Below, in pieces: positions 48,101 through 56,145 of a stretch of DNA of 64,000 nt. A program made the position numbers and the translations under genes. Source of the DNA: Branchiostoma floridae (taxonomy: Eukaryota; Chordata; Leptocardii; Amphioxiformes; Branchiostomatidae); contig NC_049981.1 in assembly GCF_000003815.2 (NCBI RefSeq), positions 3,896,699 to 3,960,698 on the forward strand. Reading direction: 5' to 3'. Position 1 is the stretch's first letter. Each line of letters starts with the position of its first letter. The notes below the pieces were generated by a model that was not told the DNA's origin, did no database searches, and worked only from the letters and a program-made list of their open reading frames with translations.

Positions 48101-50742
48101 TGCCATCCATATAATCAAATCAACATGGCCTGATTCCTGCATGTTGGATTCCATTCAAAGCGTTCACGGGGCGCCCTGCCAACCCCCGGACCGACCCTGC
48201 CCCCGTCACATCTGTTTCGTTAATGCATAACGAATATTTCTCACCCGGCTACGTGTTTCCAAACTGACTCATGGGCTGTTTGGGTTTAATAAATGATTCC
48301 GGAAAGTGTGCCTGTCTGTGCCTAGCACCAAGTTAGTGTCCACCGGACAAACAACGTCGGTTGACATTAAAAAAAAGTAGAATTTAGGTACTAGTAAATA
48401 GTGAGAATTATTTTCCATCAGAGTTTTGCCAATGGAGGGTAACATTTGCCGGCGAAGTTGGTGAAAATTTTACCCTCTTGGGTAATTATTCACCCCTGAT
48501 TTTTGCATGCCCTAAAACTACTTGAGACAAAATTTCTATTAAATTACTAAAACAATTACGAGATAAGAAAAGCAAGACTGGTGAGGAGAAAAAAAGTTCT
48601 TTTCTTTCTTGACTTAAAGGTGAGAGATGAAATACTATGTTGAAGGCCGGTAGTTTCCCAAATCGAAGAATCGGGACAAATTAACTAGACAATACACAAA
48701 TATGTTGACAGACAAGTTTGTCAACGCCGATTTCCTGAGTGTCTAATCTTCGAAACTACTGCATCCTCATTGTCACCGAAACCCATCGTATAAAACTAAC
48801 ACAAGCCGTTGTAGAGGGCAAAATAAATCTAATCATTTCAAGGTTTCATCAAGAACTACATAATAAATATCAAGATAATCACTGTGTTCACAGACAGATA
48901 CACACAAACGCTAACAAAACTTCCCTGGCGAAGGTAACAAAGTCTGCAATACTTTGACTGGTGGCAAGATCCAACTGTATATGCCAAACACGGATACAGG
49001 AAACGTAACAATTACGCTTGTTGACACGATCTTTAATCAGCGCACCTGCCTATAGGTAATGTTACAAAAATAAACAGACCCTGTTTTTTTCATGCCACTG
49101 TGGAAGAAGAACGACGTCTGAAGTAAGGTCTAAAATATGTACGGTCGCACACGACTGGAATATGTTATTCTCAAATTACTGTAAGGAATTCTTTTTAGAT
49201 ACTGTGTAGACAAGACGTGGCATTCGATTTATTGTGATTAGGTAAGGTGTGACAGGTCGCACGGTATAATCAACCACCGAAGCGTGCCTGCGAAGTTTGT
49301 ATGTTTAATCTCCAAGCAGATGTTATGACACTGTTCATTCCCGTTGTAGTATCATGACTTTTGTAACATTAGTACTCTTTTTCAGTACAACACCACTGGA
49401 CAGTATAGCAATGTTCCCAAAACGGGTTCCCAACGACGAAAATTAGCCATCCATATTTTTGTCTTTTGTTTTTATTTCATCCATTTATTTATGTATGACT
49501 CTATATAGAATCACTTCAGTTAAGTGAGTAGCTAGTTTCCAAGAAATCCCTTTACAAAATCATAGCAAAGCAGTATCCTTATGTCTGCTTCGAGTCTTGC
49601 TGTGCTTATACCCCTGTCACATTTGGCGAAAATCGATCGGACGATGATTCTGCGGCACTCGCCCGAGCCTCGCTTATAATAATAACTTCATTACACAACA
49701 ATTGTACACGGTACAAAGTATAGCTTATATGTGGCAGGGACGGTTTTCAGGTGAAAAAAAACACGCAATCCTCTGTCGATCTGAAAAATGGCCGATCTTC
49801 CATCGATACACCCGAAAAACGTGGATAATGTGACAGGGGTATAACAATACCCCCAAGAAGTGGTTGCACCAGTCGACTATTAGTATAATTGCGGATAACG
49901 TTACAGCAAGTTAATCGCCCGCATAGAGTAACACGGATATTTCGCATCACCGGACTAGCAAAACAAACAGTGAGCGAAGTCCTGCTTCAAACCAGATAAC
50001 TTTCTTTTGTGTCTCTTTTTAAGAACGGCTCTGGTCTGTGACGTCACACATGAACGACCCACTGTGTGACCTTCAAATAACGCCCTGAAGGTCATAGTTA
50101 CCCTGGTGTTTTGGGGTCAACATATAAGACGATAGAAACTTCTTTCTTAAAGGAATACAGATCCTTGCGTCGTATTTTAGTCTTGAATTCGACGCATCCT
50201 GTGTGAAACTTTAAATAGCCTCTACTGGCTCTACGCAAGGCTTCGGGTGAAATACTTTCATGCACAGTCAGCGATTCAACTACAAAGGGTGCAAATGGGA
50301 TCAGTACTCTACAGTGACCACGAAAAGTCCCACCGAGTCAGGCCAGCCTTAAAATTTTCATAGTCTATCTGTCTGACAATATCTTTGCTTGTCAAGTGGA
50401 ATAACCGCCCTTTTGCTCAACACACCAGCTTCACAGGCACGTAGTAGTGGCAGCTCTATTCTATATTACTGTAGCGAGTAGGCAAACACTGTATATCTAA
50501 CTTGAAATGTTGTTTCAAAACTAAGAAAGAGGTCCTTTATGTACTTGATAACAATCAAGATTACTCTACATTATCGTTGTTAGTTAACGCCTGTAGCTTG
50601 AGGGGTCAAAGGTCGGTCTAACATAGACACTAGTTTGCAAATTAAGATAAGGGAACCAACTACCTGTTGACTGTGCAGCTGCGGGAATCGAACCAGCGAC
50701 CACCAGCAGCAAACACGTCGCACAGACGGTCCGGGGTTCCAT
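36978..50742 (-). CDS. CUB-domain type I membrane receptor with tyrosine-rich tail (paralogue A)
   Basis: Seven exons on the minus strand: 50664-50742 (signal peptide, 0 to 1), 44380-44513, 43540-43678 and 40338-40469 (CUB, phases 1-0, 0-1, 1-1), 39421-39489 (stalk, 1-1), 38605-38779 (TM, 1-2), 36978-37974 (tail, phase 2 to stop). All junctions agree. The result is signal peptide - CUB - short Ser/Thr stalk - TM - cytoplasmic tail of about 330 residues with repeated tyrosine motifs. CUB domains act in extracellular recognition; the tail looks like a docking platform for SH2 and SH3 proteins. I do not recognise a named orthologue. The paralogue at 52147-56145 has the same plan. Additional exons in the 45-50 kb intron or in the 41088-41472 gap cannot be excluded. 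Confidence 0.8.
38605..38779 (-). CDS. Transmembrane exon of receptor A
   Basis: Phase 1 to 2, acceptor CCTCCACAG, donor GTAAGT. It reads GPTDTPQTLTTPPGLTII, PSERP, then a TM helix LVGAIVGGTLACVAIVILLL, LWCFCC and the basic stop-transfer YWRRRKRQ. A GxxxG-like GAIVGG motif and the juxtamembrane Cys cluster CFCC suggest dimer packing and palmitoylation; both are inference. Confidence 0.85.
39103..39370. mobile_element. Decayed inverted-repeat element (family of 57806-58002)
   Basis: Left part GGGCTCCGGCTGTTTAGGTG and right part AGAAAGCCCGACAAAAAACA, CACCTAAA form diverged inverted arms (39124-39180 against 39299-39350, both reaching TCATG). The better-preserved relative is at 57806-58002. Confidence 0.55.
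39421..39489 (-). CDS. Stalk exon of receptor A
   Basis: A 69-nt exon, phase 1 to 1, between TTTTCAG and GTAGG on the minus strand. It reads CPTEGVPVLSSTSSAETTA then IAG, a short Ser/Thr-rich juxtamembrane linker beginning with a Cys. The corresponding exon of paralogue B (54639-54779) also starts with GCPT and is longer. Confidence 0.75.
39930..40175. repeat. Dispersed CAGTGCCGCACCGGTGCC repeat, copy 1
   Basis: Contains GAGCACCGGTGCGGCACTAC, TTCAGAGATAAAGAACGAAT and GAACCCCGCAGTGCCAC repeated. Its pieces recur in the opposite orientation at 45535-46110. Confidence 0.6.
40338..44513 (-). CDS. CUB domain of receptor A, three exons
   Basis: Exon 44380-44513 reads LPPACIKMSHPEVVPV, GGVLTSPYFSDHHYPTH and LDCLWRLS (the G-x-L-x-SP-x-x-x...C-x-W start of CUB). 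Exon 43540-43678 reads SEDGFYPIVLVEQFDLEPRG, HDCKDAFIVHF (the second Cys and the D-x-x-x-V strand). Exon 40338-40469 reads FCGSQIPKCFYYAGKHIDIR then FITDGNTQSNTGWRITY, the C-G...P...I-x-F-x-T-D...GW-x-x-x-Y end. The order, spacing and Cys positions fit one complete CUB domain. The introns contain SINE copies, a tandem duplication and the third N gap. Confidence 0.85.
41088..41472. other. Assembly gap of 385 N
   Basis: Lies in the intron between CUB exons 43540-43678 and 40338-40469 of receptor A. The flanking ORFs running through the N are artefacts. Confidence 1.
42085..42245. mobile_element. SINE body copy without tRNA head
   Basis: GTTCGCACATGTGGCGGGTT, GGGTGTTGCTCTCCCCGAAC and AGTGAAGTGAGGAAAGTCGT match the SINE body at 13488-13640. 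A further tRNA-like piece (TGGCGCGTTGGT in reverse) is at about 41818-41836. Confidence 0.6.
43950..44122 (-). mobile_element. tRNA-derived SINE, 3'-truncated copy
   Basis: The minus strand has a box A-like GTGTGGCGTAACATCAGAGT and a box B-like GGTGACGGGTTCGCACC, then the family body ending in GGCTTCACTTGGGGTG. It sits in the intron after the first CUB exon of receptor A. Confidence 0.65.
44150..44345. repeat. Two-copy tandem duplication of about 102 bp
   Basis: Both copies contain CATGTACATTTGAATCTATT, TTCTATCAACCAACCA-type and TATGGCGACTGT. It lies just downstream (minus sense) of the first CUB exon. Confidence 0.8.
45052..45150. repeat. (TG)n microsatellite
   Basis: Long uninterrupted TG run flanked by TGTATG tetramers up to about 45240. 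It creates false Cys/Val and Thr/His ORFs. Confidence 0.95.
45535..46110. repeat. Dispersed CAGTGCCGCACCGGTGCC repeat, copy 2 with internal (GTT)n
   Basis: Contains GTGCGGCACTGCGGGGTTCG, AAATTTGTTCTTTATCTCTG and CAGTGCCGCACCGGTGCCCC, matching 39930-40175 in reverse order. A (GTT)9-type run lies at about 45991-46019. Confidence 0.6.
46264..46456. mobile_element. MITE-like hairpin element of about 193 bp
   Basis: Ends TAGCCTCCATAGCAGG...TTTATGGGCTCAT (46264-46306) and ATGAGCCCC...CCTGCTACGGAGGCTA (46415-46456) are imperfect inverted repeats of about 42 bp. An inner inverted pair CTTTTCTGACTGCC/GGCAGTCAGAAAAG completes the fold. Confidence 0.75.
46457..49605. other. Intron 1 of receptor A, no exon recognised
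   Basis: AT-rich sequence with no ORF of coding character and no phase-1 exon that could be fitted. ATCTCCAAGCAGATG-type motifs occur near 49310 and in reverse near 46990, resembling the ends of the element at 57806-58002. Confidence 0.55.
49606..49844. mobile_element. MITE-like element with 18-bp perfect terminal inverted repeats
   Basis: TTATACCCCTGTCACATT (49606-49623) and AATGTGACAGGGGTATAA (49827-49844). The interior is 200 bases without coding capacity. GATCGG/GATCTT pieces near each end extend the symmetry imperfectly. Confidence 0.8.
50039..50094. promoter_or_regulatory. CRE and inverted ERR/SF-1-like half-sites in intron 1 of receptor A
   Basis: TGACGTCA occurs at about 50040-50047, followed by TGACCTTCA at 50067-50075 and TGAAGGTCA at 50086-50094. 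The two nonamers are exact reverse complements separated by 10 bases and each resembles an extended monomeric nuclear-receptor site (TNAAGGTCA). They lie about 570-600 bases downstream of the receptor A signal-peptide exon. A regulatory role is inference. Confidence 0.35.
50664..50742 (-). CDS. Signal-peptide exon of CUB receptor A
   Basis: The start ATG is at 50742-50740. It reads MEPRTVCATCLLLVVAGSIP then AAAQSTG, a typical signal peptide with a hydrophobic core and an A-x-A cleavage site near AAA-Q. Donor GTAGTT follows in phase 1, the phase required by the CUB exon at 44380-44513. A longer ORF with an upstream Met at 50895 exists in the same frame, but its N-terminus is Arg/Pro-rich and not signal-like, so the inner Met is preferred. 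Confidence 0.7.
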
Positions 50743-51476
50743 CCTCGGCGTCCTTAGGGACCCATGGGCGGTGAAAAGTCGGCGGAGTCGGAGACGAGGC
50801 GCCCGGAAAGCCAGGTGGGAAGGGACGGGGGCTTCGGGAGCCGAGAGGCGGAAGTGACAAGCGACAATTGGGGTCAACGAACGACAAGGGGTCACGTCTC
50901 CAGAGACTGCAGTTCAGTACTAAATCGCTAGATGTCACTCATGCGCCGAATGACTGACAATGAACGTTGGAACTTGATGTCAGACATCAATGTATGGGCT
51001 TCGGGTGGAAGATTGTAACATTTTATGACTCCCTGGCTTCTATGATATGAGAGCCGAAATTCTGTTACAGCAAACAAGATTTATTACCGTCATAGACGTT
51101 CGACAATAAGAAAATAGTCTTCCACCCTAAACATCCGTTGTTACTCACTCTAATGCTACTTGAAGTTGCAGTCATACATTGACAAGAAAGATGTCGCTTC
51201 TGTATGGGTTATTTGTTCAACAACGGACAAGGAACACATTACGCTAAGCCAAAGAAGCATCTAAGACGATAAATGATCCAATACGACTGTTCGAAAAATC
51301 GTAAACCATGTGAGTCAATCGTTTCATAACATGCGCGTAAATTATTCAATATGTTAAGGACAACTATATACGAGATATACCGAAAATTCAACGAGCAATA
51401 TATTTTTGTACCGATTGCATATGTTAGTCCAAATAAAGTTTCAACTGACGAGTTGTACTATTTGTTAATCTTATAC

Positions 51477-51482
51477 TTTATT
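51477..51482 (-). terminator. Candidate polyadenylation signal of receptor B
   Basis: The minus strand reads AATAAA here (plus TTTATT), about 665 bases past the stop codon at 52147. The sequence between is AT-rich without ORFs. Other weaker sites may be used. Confidence 0.35.
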
Positions 51483-52146
51483 GATAAACAATACTGATAT
51501 AAGCCGCTACAGGCCACTAGTTTTTCTGGAGAGCAAAACAAACAAAGAATTAAGTGCTGAGAATGTGTAACAATATGTACAGCTATATAAATCGCCCCTT
51601 CCCGTGGACAAGCTATAGTGTCAAAGAAGGGATATTTTGATCATATCTTTGGCTACATAATAAAGATAAAGAAAAAAACGCATAAAGCAAAAAAATCCAC
51701 CCTGAGATATATAACGTTACTAATAATACACACATCTATACATGTAAAATACTGTGAGGAAATACATTTTGTATGAGAAACGATATTTTTACGGCAGTTT
51801 TGGCTTCTGTACTAAACCGATATTTGTGTTTGTCTTACATAGTACCTATACGTTACTAGTCCTGAGTACACATGTAATGCTGACGTCACGATAGTCCTGA
51901 GCTGTTATTAGATCTAGAGTCTCGTGGACAACTGATTTCTGGCACAAATGCTAGATATTATTACTATACTACGTGGAGGTTGTTTTGTGCAACGAAATAA
52001 AAATGCAGATGTTGTTTTACAAGAAAAGAAAAACAAAACTGTTTCATGTTACATACATATAGTATTAAACTTTACAAACTTCATTAATTTGTTTTGAAAC
52101 CTCCATGCTTTATAAAAAAATGTCTTTGATGTGCGTTTTCCAGTCA

Positions 52147-53140
52147 CTACTGTGCTTCAAGTTCAGGGAGTCTGTCGTAATCTGACATTTGACCTCTGAG
52201 CTTCTTTTGGTCCACAATTCCTCGCGCCAAGTGATCATAGTCGTCCGACCCTTCCCCGAGATGGTGGTACTCACTGTCTGGGCTGTTGCCATGGAAACCG
52301 TTGCTATGGGAACTGTTGCTATCAAGGCGGTCATATTCTGCTTTTGATTGGTCGCTGGTTGTCACCGTTCCTATGGGAACGGCGTATCCGTCGTCCGATC
52401 CGTCAGACAACCGAAGAAGGTTCATTCCCGCCTTTTTTTGTCCGAACGATCGCGGGGGCTTGCGGGGCGGGGACGTTACCATGGGAACATCGTAGTAGTC
52501 GCTGGACGGTCTGATGACGTCACCTACGACGTCAGGTTTGGGGTTGATGCTTTTTCGCGGGGATTTTTGCGGCGGTGGTCGCTTCGGTTTTACCGGTGCT
52601 TCCAGGTTCCCTGGTTTGTAAACGGTCGCGTAGGGAGGATAGCTGTTCCCTCTGGCGGGTTTTGTCGGCGGTGCAGTCCCCGGGGCCCCCTCTTTCTGTT
52701 CTCTCGCGTTGCAGGGTACCTTTACAATTCCTTCGTCGATCTCCGCATAACACGGGTCGGAGTACGGCTGTTGCGTTTCGATGCGGTCCCTGGGTAAAAC
52801 GTCGGAGTACCCGTATGGTGTGACGTCACGGATGATGACATCTTTCAGGGGAGCGGGTTGAAGGACATGCCTACCGTTCGGAAAGGGGAGAGGTGCGGTT
52901 TGAACCTCACTGCCTTTCAAACGTTTAGCGACCAATGGCTCCTGTACACGCTTCCATTCTGCGCCTTCTTGGATGGGAAAGGGGCAGTCGGCGGTTTTTC
53001 TGATCGGTTTGGACGGTGTGACTGGCGCCACCGGTTTACCGTAGTTTGCGTCCATCAGACTCGTCTTCTCCTCACCCACACGGAAAGTGATGACGTCAGG
53101 ATGGGGCGCGGAAGGGCCCTGATCCCCAGCCGGCCGTTGC
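52147..53140 (-). CDS. Cytoplasmic tail exon of receptor B with ITAM-like motif
   Basis: Exon starts in phase 2 after TTTCCAG with QRPAGDQGPSAPHPDVITFR and ends at the stop 52147-52149. Counting from the Val codon at 53077-53079 (VGEEKTSLM): YAEI at Y111, Pro-rich SH3-like PVKPKRPPPQKSPRK (162-176), YDVP at Y196, YAVP at Y232, YDRL at Y249 and Y301, and DSEYHHLGEGSDDYDHL at 268-284. The last is YxxL-x6-YxxL with an acidic residue three before the first Tyr, matching the classic ITAM consensus D/E-x-x-YxxL-x6-8-YxxL (52228-52269). YAEIDEGIVKV is also shared with receptor A (YAEIDESIAKA), and EDRTSLM/EEKTSLM near the start. The conserved elements are mostly around tyrosines, as expected for docking sites under selection. 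Confidence 0.85.
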
Positions 53141-56100
53141 CTGGAAACGAGACGAAACAGAACAAATTTGACTTTAGAAAATGTGAGGATGTGTCAGTGT
53201 CGTCTGTACATGACGTCACTGGTTTCTGTTGCCTAGCAACAAACCCCTTTCTCTATCCTACTCCATATAAAAAAGGCATACATAACAAGCAAAAATACGG
53301 ATTGACCTCTCCTTCTAACCTAAACCGAATTCATGCCAACCCTTTTTCCTCATTCGTTTAACAAAGATGGAGAAAACGAGCGACAATCTTAGCCATACGA
53401 TGCCACCGGAAGCCTGTCCCTATCTCTACAGTTCCGGGAGCGTTGCCCGTCCGCCCAGTTCATTGGTCATAAAAGTTTTACGGGGTTTGGTTAAGTTACA
53501 AAAGGCCAGCAAAAAAGACAAGCTGTCAGAAACAGACCACTGAAAGGAATCCATTCTTAGCAGACCGTATAAAAACACCCCTAAGTAGAGAAAGGCAACC
53601 AGGTTAGCAAAACTACGCGTCTACTTTCAAAGTGGGACCCAACCCTAATTCACCTTTATCCGCGAAGTAACCTATATTCGTTATTTCTAAAACCCGGGTA
53701 TTTAGTGTTATCCATCCAGTCGGCCGCGGCTATCGATGGTTTCAAACTGCAATATTGACAATTTATTGAGCATAACATCGTACGTCGACTTGATATCCCT
53801 TGATACCTTACTTTTTAAAGCAACGGATATAGGTTACCCCACGGCTTAAGGTGAACTAGCGTTACCTACCGTTTCTCCCCGGCCTTCCGCTTGGACCAGC
53901 ACCACCAGGCGAGGCAAGCGGCTCCGGCCAGACTCAGCACCGCCACCGTCACGGCTAGGAAGATCACCACGGCGTTACCGGATCCACCCGTCTGGTCTAT
54001 TGTAGTCGTCAGGTCTGGTGGGAGGGGAGGTACGGCTTGATTTTATTTCAGATTTATCATACTCACACACAAAGGAAGAGAGACATAGAGAGGGGAGAGC
54101 GATAGAGAGAAAGGGTCGGAGAGAGCGTGGAGAGAGACTAGAGAGAGAGAGAGAGAGAGGATCACAATGGTGTTTCCGGAACCACCTGCTCTACTGTAGT
54201 CGTCAGGTCTAGGGAAGTAAGACTGGCTTGTACTTTTATACTTCGGGTTTAGGGACACACATACACATACACACATACATTTTTGTGATTCGGATTTAGG
54301 CACACTCACAACCATACACACACAAACTAACACACATACAGACACACACAGGGGGATACTCGCACACACGCGCGCGCGCACACACACGCTCACACACACC
54401 AGTGTCGCCCATCTCTTCTGTTTGGTCATCAGCTCAGGTCTGTTTGTTTGTTTTGTTTTGATTTGTTTTGTTTTGTTTTGTTTTGTTTTGTTTTATTTTG
54501 TTTTGTTTTGTTTTGTTTTGTTTTGTTTTGTTTTGTTTTGTTTTGTTTTGTTTTGTTTTGTTTTGTTTTGTTTTGTTTTGTTTGATGGAGACAGAGAGTA
54601 GAGAGAGAGAGAGTAGAGAGAGAGAGAAAGTCACTTACTTGCGCTACATCCGGGGCCCTCGCAACCACGCTGTGAGGGGCCGAGACTTGACGTCACCACT
54701 TTTGACTTGGTGCTCTTCGTCTCTGGGCCGACAGGAGGCGTTGTCAGAGGTGCTTCGGGTGTTGGCGTTGGGCAACCAGCTACAGATTGCAGAATTTAGA
54801 AACTCAGCACTTTTTATACACTTATTTCAGTACAAGTAAAACACAAAAAACTGGAAAATTTCCTTAATTATTTCCTTACTTGACAAAGCTGAACATATAA
54901 AATTAAAAGGTACTAGTAATCAGATTAGCATTTCTATTCTTATAAAATTGTCGTTGCAAAATATATTTACCGGACGCATCAACGGTCATGTACTGTAGGG
55001 TCCATCCCCGGAAGTGACGTAGCTTCTTGTTGGGTTTGGCGGAAGCAGAAGTGACGAAATTGACGTGGAAATCACGACCGGAGGAGATGAGACACGTGGC
55101 CCTCTCCCGTCCGCAGAAGGCTGGAAATGAGGAAGGTTCGGTTTGATTTTGATTTTACTAGGACTAACATGCAAAATGTAATACAAGAATTAGAAGATGA
55201 ACACAAGCAACGATTGCATACTAGTATTTCAGACAGCATATTATACAATAAAATGCAATGTACAACCCTATAAGTTTGTTAGTTTTGTCTACCAATACCG
55301 TAAATGTTGTATTGATATCTGGCATGAAGATAGGTGCAATTTTGTAAAAGAGAAAACACAGAGACAGAGAATGAAAGATAAAAAGAGAAAGAGAAAGACA
55401 GAGGCAACCACAGAGATAGATGGAGAAAGAAAGACAGAGAGGCAGACAGATGTGAGATGAAGAAAAAGAGAGAAAGGTAGAGGGGACGACAGACACAGAG
55501 AGATGAATAGAAAGAGTGAAAGACAGAACGACAGAGGGATGATAAGAAAAATACCGAAAGGCAGGCAGATGAAAAGAAAGACAGAGGGAAGACAGATAGA
55601 GATTAAGAGAAAGGTAGATGGGAAGACAGATGAAGAGAAAGAGAGACGGAGACAAATGAAGATAAAGAAAGCAAAAGACAGATGAACAGAAAGACAGAGG
55701 TAGGGAGGTGAAGAGAAAGAGAGAGAGAAAGAGAGAGTAGCAACTTACTCCAGTGCTTGTTCCCGCTCAGGTCACGAATGATCAGAAAGTCATCGCTGCA
55801 CTTCCCATCCGGCTCGCGAGGGGGCAGGTCCATTGAGCTGATTATGACCTGGATCTTCTTCTGTGGTGGTGCCTGCATAACGATATGCAAATGAGAAACT
55901 TCATGCTTCTTTGCTGAAATTTGCTGAAGTAATTGGTCACTGGACTGACCCCTTAAAACTTACGATAACTTTGTTGCCTTGTACATTAGGCGTTGCCAAA
56001 ACCACGGAAAAGAATCTTACCCCTATCCGCCACACACAGTCCAGTTTCTCTCCCGGCAGCCTTGGCGACCGGAGAAGACCGGAAGTCACAGCCCCGCCCA

Positions 56101-56145
56101 CTTCCTCGGGGTGTCCAATCGCCTTCCACCAGCAAGCTTCGGGAA
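52147..56145 (-). CDS. CUB-domain type I membrane receptor with tyrosine-rich tail (paralogue B, 5' exon not found)
   Basis: Six exons on the minus strand: 56021-56145, 55749-55872 and 54971-55120 (CUB, phases 1-0, 0-1, 1-1), 54639-54779 (stalk, 1-1), 53870-54014 (TM, 1-2), 52147-53140 (tail, 2 to stop). Phases and module order are identical to receptor A, so the two are tandem duplicates of one gene. The signal-peptide exon, expected in phase 1 upstream of 56145, was not identified with confidence; it may lie within 56.2-62 kb or have diverged. The intron sizes are much smaller than in receptor A. Function by analogy is extracellular recognition linked to tyrosine-phosphorylation signalling; this is inference. 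Confidence 0.82.
53649..53858. mobile_element. MITE-like element abutting the receptor B TM-exon donor
   Basis: Left TIR TTCACCTTTATCCGCG, AGTAACCTATATTCGTT and right TIR AACGGATATAGGTTACCCC, GGCTTAAGGTGAACTAGCG are diverged inverted repeats of about 37 bp. The right end lies only a few bases from the donor at 53864-53869. A second copy is at 58663-58909. Confidence 0.7.
53870..54779 (-). CDS. Stalk and transmembrane exons of receptor B
   Basis: Stalk exon 54639-54779 reads GCPTPTPEAPLTTPPVGPET, KSTKSKVVTSSLGPSQRGCE, with an extra Cys pair near its end. TM exon 53870-54014 reads DLTTTIDQTGGSGN, then the helix AVVIFLAVTVAVLSLAGAAC, LAWWCW and the basic SKRKAGEKR. Phases are 1-1 and 1-2 as in receptor A. 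The intron between them is filled with (GA)n, (CA)n and (TTTTG)n tracts and with a relic of the TM exon start at about 54155-54215. A MITE-like terminal repeat abuts the TM exon donor. Confidence 0.82.
54058..54415. repeat. (GA)n and (CA)n tracts with a TM-exon relic between them
   Basis: GAGAGA runs at about 54085-54160 and CACACA runs at about 54250-54395. Between them 54160-54215 reads GGTGTTTCCGGAACCACC, TACTGTAGTCGTCAGGTCT, a copy of the 5' part of the TM exon and its acceptor at 53970-54020. Confidence 0.8.
54447..54583. repeat. (TTTTG)n pentanucleotide microsatellite
   Basis: About 27 units of TTTTG with one TTTTA and one TTTGA variant. On the minus strand it reads (CAAAA)n and gives a false KQNKTKQNKTKQ ORF. 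Confidence 0.95.
54971..56145 (-). CDS. CUB domain of receptor B, three exons
   Basis: Exon 56021-56145 reads PEACWWKAIGHPEEVGGAVT, SGLLRSPRLPGEKLDCVWRI (CUB start with L-x-SP-x-x-P...C-x-W-x-I). Exon 55749-55872 reads APPQKKIQVIISSMDLPPRE, DGKCSDDFLIIRDLSG (second Cys and D-x-L-x-I-x-D strand). Exon 54971-55120 reads FCGRERATCLISSGRDFHVN, FVTSASAKPNKKL and FRGWTLQYMTVDAS (C-G...V-x-F...GW-x-L-x-Y). The intron between 55120 and 55749 is a purine-rich GACAGA/GAGA low-complexity tract. Confidence 0.85.
55340..55740. repeat. Purine-rich GACAGA/GAGAAA tract
   Basis: Imperfect repeats of AAAGACAGA, GAAAGAGAGA and AGAGGGAAGACAGA cover the intron between two CUB exons of receptor B, a strand-asymmetric polypurine stretch of about 400 bases. 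Confidence 0.85.

Noticed and set aside
52348-53361. Plus-strand ORFs opposite the receptor B tail exon
   Set aside because: Antisense shadows of the minus-strand coding exon.
54429-54668. KQNKTKQNK repeat ORFs
   Set aside because: They are translations of the (TTTTG)n/(CAAAA)n microsatellite.
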